From: Andreprevotia chitinilytica DSM 18519
GTDB lineage: Bacteria > Pseudomonadota > Gammaproteobacteria > Burkholderiales > Chitinibacteraceae
Direction: 5' to 3'
DNA length: 64,000 nt
Assembly: GCF_000711875.1 (NCBI RefSeq)
Contig: NZ_JONM01000023.1
Span: forward strand, 1 to 64,000
The translations under genes were made by a program, and so were the position numbers. Each line of letters starts with the position of its first letter. The first letter of the stretch is position 1. Below, piece after piece: positions 1-8,480 of the stretch. Below the pieces are notes generated by a model. That model saw nothing but the letters and a program-made list of their open reading frames with translations, was not told where the DNA came from and did no database searches.

Positions 1-1191
1 TTACTCGATGATCTTAGCCACGACACCCGCGCCGACGGTACGACCGCCTTCACGAATCGCGAAACGCAGACCTTGCTCCATCGCGATCGGAGCAATCAGC
101 GACACCACCACTTCCACGTTGTCGCCTGGCATCACCATTTCAGTACCAGCCGGCAATTCAACCGCACCGGTCACGTCGGTGGTACGGAAGTAGAACTGCG
201 GACGGTAGCCATTGAAGAACGGCGTATGACGACCACCCTCTTCCTTGGACAACACGTACACCGAACCCGAGAACTTGGTGTGCGGGGTGATCGAGCCCGG
301 CTTGGCCAGAACTTGACCGCGCTGAACATCTTCACGCTTGGTACCGCGCAGCAGCGCGCCAATGTTGTCGCCAGCCTGACCTTGGTCGAGCAGCTTGCGG
401 AACATTTCCACACCCGTGCAGGTGGTCTTGACCGTCGGCACGATACCGACGATTTCGATTTCTTCACCAACCTTGACGATGCCGCGCTCAACACGACCGG
501 TCACCACAGTACCGCGACCCGAGATGGAGAACACGTCCTCCACCGGCATCAGGAAGGCGCCATCGATGGCACGTTCCGGCGTCGGGATGTAGGAATCCAG
601 TGCGTCCGCCAGACGGAAGATCGCCGGCTCGCCGTATTCGGACTGATCACCTTCGAGAGCCAGACGGGCAGAACCAGTAATGATCGGGGTATCGTCACCT
701 GGAAAGTCGTACTTGGAGAGCAGCTCGCGCACTTCCATTTCGACCAGTTCCAGCAACTCAGCGTCATCCACCAAGTCAGCCTTGTTCATGAAGACGATGA
801 TGTATGGCACGCCAACCTGGCGGGACAACAGGATGTGCTCGCGCGTTTGCGGCATCGGGCCGTCAGCGGCCGACACAACCAACACAGCACCGTCCATCTG
901 CGCCGCGCCAGTGATCATGTTCTTCACATAGTCAGCGTGACCCGGGCAGTCGACGTGCGCATAGTGGCGCGCATCGGTTTCGTATTCAACGTGAGCGGTG
1001 TTAATGGTAATACCGCGCGCCTTTTCTTCCGGCGCGCTATCGATCTGGTCGTAACCCTTCGCTTCGCCACCGAACTTCTTCGACAGAATGGTGGTGATCG
1101 CTGCGGTCAGCGTGGTCTTGCCGTGGTCAACGTGACCAATCGTGCCCACGTTCACGTGCGGCTTCGTACGTTCAAACTTACCCTTAGCCAT
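1..1191 (-). CDS. tuf: Elongation factor Tu
   Basis: Translation GTPase that carries aminoacyl-tRNA to the ribosome. The 396-residue product has the usual EF-Tu length. It shows the P-loop GHVDHGKTT near residue 19, the DCPGH switch II motif near residue 81, NKAD near 136, and the two C-terminal beta-barrel domains. It is complete, with TAA at the first three bases of the window. It lies directly downstream of tRNA-Tyr, tRNA-Gly and tRNA-Thr on the same strand, the arrangement of the tufB operon of E. coli, so it is probably co-transcribed with them from the promoter at 1550-1578. Related bacteria often carry a second tuf copy elsewhere, which cannot be tested here. Confidence 0.99.
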   Translation of the reverse strand: MAKGKFERTKPHVNVGTIGHVDHGKTTLTAAITTILSKKFGGEAKGYDQIDSAPEEKARGITINTAHVEYETDARHYAHVDCPGHADYVKNMITGAAQMDGAVLVVSAADGPMPQTREHILLSRQVGVPYIIVFMNKADLVDDAELLELVEMEVRELLSKYDFPGDDTPIITGSARLALEGDQSEYGEPAIFRLADALDSYIPTPERAIDGAFLMPVEDVFSISGRGTVVTGRVERGIVKVGEEIEIVGIVPTVKTTCTGVEMFRKLLDQGQAGDNIGALLRGTKREDVQRGQVLAKPGSITPHTKFSGSVYVLSKEEGGRHTPFFNGYRPQFYFRTTDVTGAVELPAGTEMVMPGDNVEVVVSLIAPIAMEQGLRFAIREGGRTVGAGVVAKIIE

Positions 1192-1238
1192 CTTCGTATT
1201 TCCTTATCTAGAATTTCTGAAATATGAGACAGAAGAAA

Positions 1239-1313
1239 TGGAGCCGATGATGGGAATTGAACCCATGGCCTCTCCCTTACCAAGGGAGTGCTCTACCCCT
1301 GAGCTACATCGGC
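1239..1313 (-). tRNA. tRNA-Thr (anticodon GGU)
   Basis: A full cloverleaf can be read on the minus strand. The acceptor stem begins GCCGATG and pairs with CATCGGC, the anticodon loop is TTGGTAA, the T-loop is GTTCAATTC, and CCA is encoded. It lies 48 bases upstream of tuf and is probably processed from the tRNA-tuf transcript. Confidence 0.97.
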
Positions 1314-1327
1314 GCAACTTTTTTTTG

Positions 1328-1398
1328 AGCGGGTGAAGGGAATCGAACCCTCGTCATAAGCTTGGAAGGCTTCTGCTCTACCATTGAGCTACACCCGC
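1328..1398 (-). tRNA. tRNA-Gly (anticodon UCC)
   Basis: The acceptor stem GCGGGTG pairs with CACCCGC, the anticodon loop is CTTCCAA and the T-loop is GTTCGATTC. After the discriminator base T the DNA reads CAA, not CCA, so the CCA end is not encoded and must be added by tRNA nucleotidyltransferase. The flanking tRNA-Thr and tRNA-Tyr genes do encode CCA. Confidence 0.96.
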
Positions 1399-1451
1399 AG
1401 GAACTTAGCTTCACTAGCAGCACGCAGACTTCACACCGCGAAGCAGCAATC

Positions 1452-1536
1452 TGGTGGTGGGGGCTGGATTCGAACCAGCGTACTCAGAGAGGGCAGATTT
1501 ACAGTCTGCTGCCATTAACCACTCGGCCACCCCACC
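1452..1536 (-). tRNA. tRNA-Tyr (anticodon GUA)
   Basis: An 85-nucleotide class II tRNA with the long variable arm expected of bacterial tRNA-Tyr. The anticodon loop is CTGTAAA, the T-loop is GTTCGAATC, and CCA is encoded. It is the first gene of the tRNA-Tyr/Gly/Thr/tuf unit. Confidence 0.97.
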
Positions 1537-1549
1537 GGATGAGCTGCGC

Positions 1550-1578
1550 ATTATGGATAGCATCCTCAAACCTGTCAA
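1550..1578 (-). promoter_or_regulatory. Sigma70 promoter of the tRNA-tuf operon
   Basis: On the minus strand a perfect TTGACA (1578-1573) is followed after exactly 17 bases by CATAAT (1555-1550). A GC-rich discriminator (GCGCAGC) follows before the start of tRNA-Tyr. Such discriminators are typical of stringently controlled stable-RNA promoters. Confidence 0.85.
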
Positions 1579-2016
1579 ACCCTGAAGCAAGAAAACGCCC
1601 CACAAATTACACATCCCCATGATGGAAAACAGGTTTTTCCACACTCACGCCCAGCATCGATTCAATTTGAAGACCAGCAAACTAAGCTTTGCCGCCCGCT
1701 GCGAACCGTAACCATCCCGAACCAAACCTCCCTCACAACTTAGCAACACCCAAAAAATCAAAACCACGATCATCAAGGAAGCAGAGAACCAGCCAAGGCC
1801 GGCAACACCAGTCACGAAGACATAATTTGATAACGACGCCCGCGGCAACGACCTACTCCAAACAACTCATCGCTCGCGGCATACAAACTAAGAACCCTCT
1901 TCGATTACCCAGTTAGATGCAAAAAAGCGCAACCCCAAACGCCTACTGGTGACAAACCAGACAGCTGAACAAACACAGACAAAACAGTCAGTTGTCGACT
2001 TTGGCGGCCCCACCAT
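1579..2016. other. Gene-free spacer between tRNA-Tyr and tRNA-Phe
   Basis: About 440 bases with no convincing gene. The plus strand is rich in A and C and poor in G, unlike its surroundings. The only open frame of note (1645-1848, minus) would need a TTG start and encodes one hydrophobic stretch. It has no clear ribosome binding site and no recognisable family, so it is not called. Confidence 0.6.
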
Positions 2017-2045
2017 TTGACAGAAGAAAAAGCATAGTGTTTAAT
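2017..2045 (+). promoter_or_regulatory. Sigma70 promoter of tRNA-Phe
   Basis: A perfect TTGACA (2017-2022) is followed after 17 bases by TTTAAT (2040-2045) and a GCGCC discriminator, 14 bases before the tRNA. It is the same architecture as the tRNA-tuf promoter on the other strand. Confidence 0.85.
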
Positions 2046-2059
2046 GCGCCTCTCTCGTT

Positions 2060-2135
2060 GGCCAGTTAGCTCAGTTGGTAGAGCAGCGGATTGAAAATCC
2101 GCGTGTCCGTGGTTCGATTCCGCGACTGGCCACCA
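2060..2135 (+). tRNA. tRNA-Phe (anticodon GAA)
   Basis: A 76-nucleotide cloverleaf starting GGCCAGT, with D-loop TCAGTTGGTAGA, anticodon loop TTGAAAA, T-loop GTTCGATTC and an encoded CCA end. It is a single-gene unit with its own promoter and terminator. Confidence 0.98.
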
Positions 2136-2148
2136 TCAAATTTTAAAA

Positions 2149-2177
2149 GCCCCAAGCATACGTGCTTGGGGCTTTTT
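2149..2177 (+). terminator. Rho-independent terminator of tRNA-Phe
   Basis: A perfect 10-base-pair stem, GCCCCAAGCA with TGCTTGGGGC, is followed by a run of five T. It lies 13 bases after the tRNA. Confidence 0.93.
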
Positions 2178-2264
2178 CCGTTCTGGATTTTTCAATCCTA
2201 ATTCTTAAATCATTCGATATTTGGGCAATTACGCGACAACCCAACCCAAATTCGCTTCAGCCGA

Positions 2265-2293
2265 TTGTCAGCGACTCGCGCATGAAGTTTAAT
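2265..2293 (+). promoter_or_regulatory. Probable sigma70 promoter of the Ig-like lipoprotein gene
   Basis: TTGTCA (2265-2270) and TTTAAT (2288-2293) are separated by 17 bases, each one mismatch from consensus. This would give a leader of about 85 bases before the GTG start at 2387. Confidence 0.6.
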
Positions 2294-2386
2294 CTGCGCA
2301 TGTAGTTTGCTATGGTCATATCTGTGTTGGCGCTGCTTGAGCTGGCGAACTGTGTACTCCCCGTTATTGAAAAAAGGAATTAGACC

Positions 2387-4375
2387 GTGAATCGCATCAA
2401 ACAAAGCGGTTTGCTAAGAGGCTTGGGTTACTTGGCCGCATTGGCAACATGCATTATCTTGGGCGCGTGTAATGGCGGCGCGAGCTCTGGAACGGCGTCT
2501 GGCGTAGCGGTGGCCTCTGGCCCTGTCGTGAGCACTATTAGTGTTCTCGCAGACAAAACCAGCATAAAAACGGGGGGAGTCGATTTTGCGACACTCACTG
2601 TTACAGCTCTTGATGCAAATAACGGCGCCCTAGCCAATGCGGTCATTACCGTCAGCGCATCCAGCGGGATTTTGGGCGGTTCCACATTGGTGACCAACTC
2701 TTCTGGCAAAGCGACCGTGACATACAACCCCGGTCAAGATAAAAGCAACCGAACTCAGGTCATCACCTTTACAAGTGGTTCGGCTACGGCTACTTCTTCC
2801 GTCCTAGTCACTGGCACGACATTAACCGTTACTGCACAAAACGGAACCAGCTTGGCGTCAGGAGCCTCCACAGGCGTTGATATCGTGGTAACCGATGGCG
2901 CCAGCAACACCGTCGATGGAGCTACCGTCGCTCTTTCTGCATCAGGCACAGGCACCGCCTCACTCAGCACCGCATCGGCAACTACAGCAAATGGCGGCAA
3001 AGCATCAGTAACCGTTACTGGTCAAGGTGCAGGTACCGTCACCCTTTCAGCGGCAGCTCTCGGCTCCACCCGCACACTCGCACTTACAGTTACGGGCAAT
3101 GGAAACGGACTGCAAATTACGTCACCAGCCACTACGCCCACAGCACTGACACTAAATACGCCACTTACCATTACCGTTAGTGCGCCGCCAACAACTACAA
3201 GCGTTACTTTCGTTGCAACTGTAGGTAAGTGGTCAAACAACTCAACCTCGATCGTGGTCACTCCAGTAGGCGGTGTAGCTTCAGCCTCCTTCCAATCCAG
3301 CACAGCTGGTCAAGCAGCCATTACGGTGTTTGACACTAATGCACCCGCGCTATCCAGTAAAACCAACGTCATTCTTAGCTCAACCGCAGATCAGGCAACT
3401 AGCGTTGTGATCCAAGCACTTCCGGCCGTTGTCGCCCCAAGTAGCGGAAGCCAAACCAATACGTCCACGTTAACTGTCTCGGTAACCGACTCAAACGGCC
3501 AAGGCGTAGCTGGGGCCGCAGTGTCATTCTCCATGACAGGCCAACCGGGAGGTGGTGAGAACATCTCACCTCAAGTGGTAGTCACTGGCTCCAACCCTTT
3601 AGGGCAAGCTGTCGCGACATTTAACGCTGGATCGCTATCAACTACACAAGGGCAGCCAATCAAGATCACAGCAACTGTCTTGCGCCCAACTGCTGGCGCG
3701 TTGAATAGCACGCCCGCGAGCATTGTTATCGGGGGGACCGCGGGATCTGTTGCAATTGGTCAGTCAAGCACCATCTCCGCAACCTCCGATAACACCGCAT
3801 ACCTCCTGCCAATGTCGGTAATCGTTGCGGACTCTAGCGGCAATCCTGTTGCCAATACTCAAGTTAGCTTGTCTGTATGGCCCGTCGATTTTTCAATCGG
3901 CTCACCATGCTTTACATGGATGACCTTCCGCAATGAAGACACCAACGAAAATCTGGTTGCAGATCCGGGCGAGATATCCGGCCCCCTCCAACGCGTCAAC
4001 GACAGCCTATTTACAGACACCGCCTTACTAAATAACTTCAACACCGACAGCACCACTGTAGTTACCCCAATCTCCATTACTAAAACTGCCTTTACGCCTA
4101 CACGCACAACACTGGTTCCGCCAAATTCTGCAGCGGGTACCGTTCCGGCAACCGTTACAACCGATAGCAGCGGCCGCGCTTCGTTTACGTACACATATCT
4201 AAAATCGAACGCCTTGTGGATCGTAAGCCGACTCAGAGCCACTGCGCTGGTGCAAGGAACGCAAACCGTAGCGGAAAGCGTTTTCCGGTTAGCACCAGCT
4301 GCGATCGATACAGGAACAGGAACAAGCTGCCACTTGCCAGCCTCTCCTTATAACGCATACATAACAGTTCAATAA
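2387..4375 (+). CDS. Ig-like (Big-1 type) repeat lipoprotein, surface or periplasmic
   Basis: Function unknown. The 662-residue product starts with a lipoprotein signal whose lipobox LGAC puts the lipidated cysteine at residue 28. The rest is Thr/Ser/Ala/Val-rich and looks like a series of bacterial Ig-like domains of the Big-1 (invasin/intimin) type, with recurrent blocks such as VTVTALDANNGALANAVITV and VTDSNGQGVAGAAVSFSM. The last 170 residues are less repetitive and contain three cysteines. The GTG start is supported by AAGGA eight bases upstream. Promoter and terminator flank the gene, so it is monocistronic. Codon use is visibly AT-richer than its neighbours and it sits next to a tRNA gene, which hints at transfer. 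A role in adhesion or envelope structure is inference from the fold only. Confidence 0.85.
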   Translation: MNRIKQSGLLRGLGYLAALATCIILGACNGGASSGTASGVAVASGPVVSTISVLADKTSIKTGGVDFATLTVTALDANNGALANAVITVSASSGILGGSTLVTNSSGKATVTYNPGQDKSNRTQVITFTSGSATATSSVLVTGTTLTVTAQNGTSLASGASTGVDIVVTDGASNTVDGATVALSASGTGTASLSTASATTANGGKASVTVTGQGAGTVTLSAAALGSTRTLALTVTGNGNGLQITSPATTPTALTLNTPLTITVSAPPTTTSVTFVATVGKWSNNSTSIVVTPVGGVASASFQSSTAGQAAITVFDTNAPALSSKTNVILSSTADQATSVVIQALPAVVAPSSGSQTNTSTLTVSVTDSNGQGVAGAAVSFSMTGQPGGGENISPQVVVTGSNPLGQAVATFNAGSLSTTQGQPIKITATVLRPTAGALNSTPASIVIGGTAGSVAIGQSSTISATSDNTAYLLPMSVIVADSSGNPVANTQVSLSVWPVDFSIGSPCFTWMTFRNEDTNENLVADPGEISGPLQRVNDSLFTDTALLNNFNTDSTTVVTPISITKTAFTPTRTTLVPPNSAAGTVPATVTTDSSGRASFTYTYLKSNALWIVSRLRATALVQGTQTVAESVFRLAPAAIDTGTGTSCHLPASPYNAYITVQ

Positions 4376-4394
4376 CAAACGACATTTACCACCT

Positions 4395-4421
4395 AAAAGC
4401 CCCGCGACGCGGGGCTTTTTT
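4395..4421. terminator. Bidirectional terminator
   Basis: The stem GCCCCGCG/CGCGGGGC is flanked by A-rich and T-rich tracts (AAAA upstream, TTTTTT downstream). It lies between the convergent lipoprotein and alkyltransferase-like genes. Its last T belongs to the stop codon of the minus-strand gene. Confidence 0.88.
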
Positions 4422-4693
4422 CATACCTTTCGCCCCTCCGCCTCCAACAACACCCGCTGCAACTCATCCCCCCCATCCAGCCCCCGCGCACTAACCTGCC
4501 CCTTCGCATTCACCACCCGATGCCAAGGCACATCCTTCCCGGCCAGATTCAGCGCCCGACTTACCAGCCGAATATGGCGTGGATAGCCGGCCAAACGAGC
4601 GACCTCCCCATACGATAAAACTTGTCCATAAGGGATCTGTTTCACGATATCCAGCATGGCCTGCATGATCGCGGCGGTTTCGGGTTTGGTCAT
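4421..4693 (-). CDS. Alkyltransferase-like protein (MGMT DNA-binding domain)
   Basis: A small protein (90 residues) of the O6-alkylguanine-DNA alkyltransferase C-terminal family. It shows IPYGQVLSYGEVARLAG near residue 19 and ALNLAG near 46. The active-site motif PCHRV of true alkyltransferases reads PWHRV here, so the acceptor cysteine is replaced by Trp. That is the hallmark of ATL proteins, which bind alkylated guanine and pass it to nucleotide excision repair instead of repairing it. The assignment as an ATL is firm from the motif; the repair role is by family knowledge. uvrA is encoded in the same window at 19912. Confidence 0.9.
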   Translation of the reverse strand: MTKPETAAIMQAMLDIVKQIPYGQVLSYGEVARLAGYPRHIRLVSRALNLAGKDVPWHRVVNAKGQVSARGLDGGDELQRVLLEAEGRKV

Positions 4694-4703
4694 GGCAACC
4701 TCG

Positions 4704-4730
4704 CAAAAAAGCCGGCACTTGGCCGGCTTT
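4704..4730 (-). terminator. Terminator of ilvD
   Basis: On the minus strand GCCGGC and GCCGGC form a hairpin around CAAGT, followed by six T. It starts about 30 bases after the ilvD stop. Confidence 0.8.
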
Positions 4731-4760
4731 GTTATTGGTACGGATAAGCCAGCTATCCGC

Positions 4761-6617
4761 TTATTTGTGCTCGACTTGGCTCACATCACGCACCGCGCCG
4801 GTATCAGCACTGGTCGTCATTGCCGCGTAGGCCCGCAATGCTGGGCTGACGTAACGCTCACGGCTAACAGGCTTCCAGGCTTGCTTGCCCCGCGCTTCCA
4901 TTTTGCTGCGGCGATGGGCGAGTTCTTCCATCGTCACTTGCAGCTCGATGGTGCGGTTCGGAATGTCGATTTCGACAATATCGCCCTCTTCTACCAAGCC
5001 AATCGCGCCACCTTCAGCAGCTTCCGGCGAGCAGTGACCAATGGAGAGGCCAGATGTACCACCAGAGAAACGGCCATCCGTGAGCAACGCGCAGGCTTTG
5101 CCGAGGCCCTTTGATTTCAGATAGCTGGTCGGATAGAGCATTTCCTGCATACCGGGACCACCCTTTGGACCTTCGTAGCGAATGATCACGATGTCACCAG
5201 CGACAATCTGGTCAGCGAGGATGCCCGCAACGGCGTCATCCTGGCTTTCAAAAATTCGTGCGCGGCCGGTGAATTTGAGGATGGATTCGTCCACGCCGGC
5301 GGTTTTCACAATGCAGCCACGCTCGGCGATGTTGCCGTAGAGCACAGCCAAGCCGCCATCTTGCGAATAAGCGTGTTCTTTATTGCGAATGCAGCCTTCG
5401 GCCCGGTCAAGATCAAGGTCGGGATAGCGCATCGATTGCGAGAAAGCGATCGTAGTCGGAATGCCACCCGGTGCAGCGCGGAAGAAGGTATGTGCCGGGC
5501 TATCTGGAGCGGCGACGACGATATCCCATTGCTTGAATGCATCAGCCAGCGTTGGCGAGTGAACAGTCCTGGCTTCGCGGTGAATCAAGCCCGCGCGATC
5601 CAGCTCAGCCAGGATGCCGATCACGCCACCTGCGCGGTGCACGTCTTCCATGTGGTATTTCTGCGTGGCGGGTGCGACTTTGGATAGGCATGGCACGCGG
5701 CGGCTGATGCGGTCGATGTCGGCCATCTTGAAGTCGATGCCGGCTTCGGATGCGGCGGCGAGCAAGTGCAGCACGGTATTGGTCGAGCCGCCCATAGCAA
5801 CGTCGAGGCTCATGGCGTTTTCGAAGGCTTCGAAGGTGGCGATATTGCGCGGCAGCACGCTTTCGTCATCCTGCTCATAGTAACGCTTGGCGATTTCGAC
5901 GATGGTGCGGCCAGCTTGCAGGAATAGCTGCTTGCGATCACCGTGCGTGGCGAGCATCGAGCCATTGCCCGGCAGCGACAAGCCGAGCGCTTCAGTCAGG
6001 CAGTTCATCGAGTTGGCAGTGAACATGCCGGAGCAGGAACCACAGGTCGGGCAGGCCGAGCGCTCAACAGCAGCAACTTCTTCATCGCTCACGTTGGGAT
6101 TGGCCGCTTCGACCATGGCATCGACCAGGTCAAGAGAGCGCTCTTCACCGCGCCAGTTGACCTTGCCGGCCTCCATCGGGCCGCCGGACACGAAGATCAC
6201 CGGGATATTGAGGCGCAACGCTGCCATCAGCATGCCGGGAGTGATCTTGTCGCAGTTGGAGATACACACCAGCGCATCGGCCGTGTGGGCATTGACCATG
6301 TATTCGACCGAATCGGCAATCAGTTCGCGGCTGGGCAGGCTGTAGAGCATGCCGCCGTGGCCCATGGCGATACCGTCATCCACGGCGATGGTGTTGAATT
6401 CCTTGGCGATACCGCCGGCCTTTTCAATCTCACGAGCCACCAATTGGCCGAGGTTGTGCAGGTGCACGTGGCCCGGTACGAACTGGGTGAAGGAGTTGGC
6501 GATGGCGATGATGGGCTTGTCGAAATCGCCATCCTTCATGCCGGTAGCGCGCCACAGAGCGCGAGCGCCGGCCATGTTGCGGCCGTGGGTGGAAGTATGG
6601 GAACGATATACGGGCAT
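4761..6617 (-). CDS. ilvD: Dihydroxy-acid dehydratase
   Basis: Converts 2,3-dihydroxy-isovalerate and 2,3-dihydroxy-3-methylvalerate to the 2-oxo acids in valine and isoleucine synthesis. The 618-residue length is typical. The sequence begins with the conserved [20 protein letters not shown], has the Fe-S ligand motif [11 protein letters not shown] near residue 119 and [14 protein letters not shown] near 193, and the C-terminal DGRFSGG motif. It is monocistronic, with its own terminator. Its upstream region is occupied by the inverted-repeat element at 6662-6929, whose left end is 45 bases from the start codon. Confidence 0.98.
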   Translation of the reverse strand: MPVYRSHTSTHGRNMAGARALWRATGMKDGDFDKPIIAIANSFTQFVPGHVHLHNLGQLVAREIEKAGGIAKEFNTIAVDDGIAMGHGGMLYSLPSRELIADSVEYMVNAHTADALVCISNCDKITPGMLMAALRLNIPVIFVSGGPMEAGKVNWRGEERSLDLVDAMVEAANPNVSDEEVAAVERSACPTCGSCSGMFTANSMNCLTEALGLSLPGNGSMLATHGDRKQLFLQAGRTIVEIAKRYYEQDDESVLPRNIATFEAFENAMSLDVAMGGSTNTVLHLLAAASEAGIDFKMADIDRISRRVPCLSKVAPATQKYHMEDVHRAGGVIGILAELDRAGLIHREARTVHSPTLADAFKQWDIVVAAPDSPAHTFFRAAPGGIPTTIAFSQSMRYPDLDLDRAEGCIRNKEHAYSQDGGLAVLYGNIAERGCIVKTAGVDESILKFTGRARIFESQDDAVAGILADQIVAGDIVIIRYEGPKGGPGMQEMLYPTSYLKSKGLGKACALLTDGRFSGGTSGLSIGHCSPEAAEGGAIGLVEEGDIVEIDIPNRTIELQVTMEELAHRRSKMEARGKQAWKPVSRERYVSPALRAYAAMTTSADTGAVRDVSQVEHK

Positions 6618-6661
6618 GGCGGGATTCCTTGCAAGGCAGCCGGCATTACCGGCGAAAGGTC

Positions 6662-6929
6662 AGGCTCTGTTGATGTAGGTTTTGCGGTCGCGCGATACCG
6701 AATTTTGAGGTCAATCAAGGCATAAGGCGCGCCGCATAACGAGTTATGTCAGCGACTTATAACGCGGAGTGACCTCAAAAGTCGGCATCGTCCGAAGGAT
6801 TTGACCGGATTGGGGCCTCTTGCGTTGTTGAAAGCCACTTGCGTAATCCATTACGCGGCGCGTCTTTCGCCTAGCAATAGGCCCCAATCCGGTCAAACGC
6901 GATCCACAAAACCTACATCGACAGAGCCT
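6662..6929. repeat. Nested inverted-repeat (MITE-like) element
   Basis: A 268-base non-coding block bounded by 23-base inverted repeats (6662-6684 and 6907-6929, 22 of 23 matching). Inside are an 11-base perfect inverted repeat (6703-6713/6770-6780) and a 19-base perfect one (6800-6818/6879-6897) that encloses a central palindrome, GCGTAATCCATTACGC (6841-6856). No transposase frame is present and no target duplication is obvious. It separates the divergent ilvD and lgt genes. The inner core resembles the repeat at 50831-50922. A -10-like TATAAT (6933-6938) for lgt starts just outside the right arm. Confidence 0.75.
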
Positions 6930-6968
6930 AGGTATAATCCTGCGATTTTAACGAAAAAGCCCCGCCAC

Positions 6969-7814
6969 ATGCTCGTTCACCCACATTTCAACCCGATTGC
7001 CGTATCCATCGGCCCCTTGGCCGTGCACTGGTATGGGCTGATGTACCTTGTCGGCTTCGTGATTTTCATGCTGCTGGGCCGCGCCCGCATCAAGGCAGGA
7101 AACCCAGCTGGCTGGCGGGTTGAGGAGATGGACGACCTGCTTTTTTACGGCGTGCTCGGAGTCATCTTGGGCGGACGGCTGGGCTATGTACTGTTCTATA
7201 AGCCGGATTTTTATTTCAGCCACCCGCTCGATATTTTCAAGGTCTGGCAAGGCGGCATGGCGTTTCATGGCGGTTTTCTTGGTGTTTTGGCGGCCATGTG
7301 GCTGTTTGGCAAGCGCACCCAACGCCGGTTTTTCGAAATTACTGACTTCATCGCACCGCTGGTGCCGATTGGCTTGGCCTTTGGCCGACTCGGCAACTTT
7401 ATCAACGGCGAGCTATGGGGTCGGGTAACGACGCCATCGAGCTGGTGGGCGATGGGCTTTCCCACCGCCAACGAGGCCGATGCCGCCGCAGCTGGCACCA
7501 ACCCGCAGTGGCAAGAGTGGTTCCTGCAATTCGGCATGCTGCCGCGTCACCCGTCGCAGCTGTACCAAGCCTTTCTCGAAGGCGTGGTGCTGTTCCTGAT
7601 GCTGTGGGTGTTTTCGGCCAAGCCGCGCAAGACCGGGCAAATCTCCGCACTGTTCTTGCTGGGCTACGGCACTTTCCGCTTCGTTGCGGAGTTTGCCCGC
7701 GAGCCGGATAACTTCCTCGGCCTGTTGGCGCTGAATCTGTCGATGGGGCAGTGGCTGAGCCTGCCGATGATTGTGTTGGGTGCACATCTGCTGTGGCGTA
7801 CCAGCCGGCAATAA
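6969..7814 (+). CDS. lgt: Prolipoprotein diacylglyceryl transferase
   Basis: Inner-membrane enzyme that transfers diacylglycerol from phosphatidylglycerol to the lipobox cysteine of prolipoproteins. The 281-residue product is polytopic and carries the Lgt signature [14 protein letters not shown] and the N-terminal [11 protein letters not shown] region. The ATG at 6969 is chosen because an upstream in-frame extension runs through the repeat element and has no homologous character. A good TATAAT (6933-6938) lies 31 bases before the start, but no clear -35 is visible. It is followed by a terminator. Confidence 0.97.
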   Translation: MLVHPHFNPIAVSIGPLAVHWYGLMYLVGFVIFMLLGRARIKAGNPAGWRVEEMDDLLFYGVLGVILGGRLGYVLFYKPDFYFSHPLDIFKVWQGGMAFHGGFLGVLAAMWLFGKRTQRRFFEITDFIAPLVPIGLAFGRLGNFINGELWGRVTTPSSWWAMGFPTANEADAAAAGTNPQWQEWFLQFGMLPRHPSQLYQAFLEGVVLFLMLWVFSAKPRKTGQISALFLLGYGTFRFVAEFAREPDNFLGLLALNLSMGQWLSLPMIVLGAHLLWRTSRQ

Positions 7815-7834
7815 ACCGACGTTCGATACAAGAA

Positions 7835-7862
7835 AGCCCGCGATTCCAAGCGGGCTTTTTTC
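7835..7862 (+). terminator. Terminator of lgt
   Basis: The inverted repeat AAGCCCGC/GCGGGCTT with an 8-base loop is followed by six T, 20 bases after lgt. Confidence 0.9.
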
Positions 7863-7896
7863 ATTCTGCGGTTCTGCAGCCGTTCAAACGATTGGA

Positions 7897-8427
7897 TCAG
7901 GCTTGTGGGTGAGCCGCCTCATTGCGCCGGACGGCGGCGATTACATTTGCCACCACGCGCTCAAAGCTGTCATTGGCGCTCACACGCAGTACATCCGGCT
8001 CATCAGCACCCGGCACTTCCAGCGCATCGAACTGGCTCTTGAGCATGTTTTCTTTCTGGTAATGCCCCTGGCGGGCACGGATACGCTCCAGGATCGCCTC
8101 GTAGCTGCCATCGAGATAGATAAAGGCAAGATGGTCGTTGCCAGCGCGAATCTGGTCACGATATTTACGCTTGAGCGCCGAGCAGACCACCACGCCGGTT
8201 TCGTGTTTGCGGGCAATGGCAAACACTGCGTCGTTGATGCGAGTGAGCCACGGCGCGCGGTCATCGTCATCCAGTGGGTGGCCCTCGGCCATTTTGAGGA
8301 TGTTGGCGCGGGGATGCAGATCGTCACCATCGATGAACTTGGCACCGATCGCCTGGGCCAGCGCCAGCCCAACCGAGCTTTTGCCACTTGCCGATACGCC
8401 CATCACGATATAACTCATTCCCGCCAT
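7897..8427 (-). CDS. gntK: Gluconokinase
   Basis: Phosphorylates D-gluconate to 6-phosphogluconate with ATP. P-loop GVSASGKSS near residue 10, then the GntK signature DGDDLHP...NILKM and PLDDDDRAPWL, and CSALKRKYRD. The family GntK is clear. The ATG at 8427 is preferred because AGAGGA lies just upstream; alternatives are 8445 and 8418. No gluconate transporter or Entner-Doudoroff gene adjoins it. The neighbours are lgt (convergent) and an unrelated exported protein. Confidence 0.93.
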   Translation of the reverse strand: MAGMSYIVMGVSASGKSSVGLALAQAIGAKFIDGDDLHPRANILKMAEGHPLDDDDRAPWLTRINDAVFAIARKHETGVVVCSALKRKYRDQIRAGNDHLAFIYLDGSYEAILERIRARQGHYQKENMLKSQFDALEVPGADEPDVLRVSANDSFERVVANVIAAVRRNEAAHPQA

Positions 8428-8480
8428 ATGTTCCTCTGAGGCCATTCAAATTCGTTCAAATTGTCAGGCAACCGCCACGC

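Noticed and set aside
73-1227. Long open frame opposite tuf
   Set aside because: Low-complexity His/Arg-rich product with no family character; it is the antisense reading of a highly conserved gene.
1645-1848. 67-codon frame with one hydrophobic stretch
   Set aside because: Needs a TTG start, has no clear ribosome binding site and no recognisable family.
2136-4700. Genomic-island attachment site made from the tRNA-Phe 3' end
   Set aside because: No second copy of the tRNA end and no integrase gene were found downstream.
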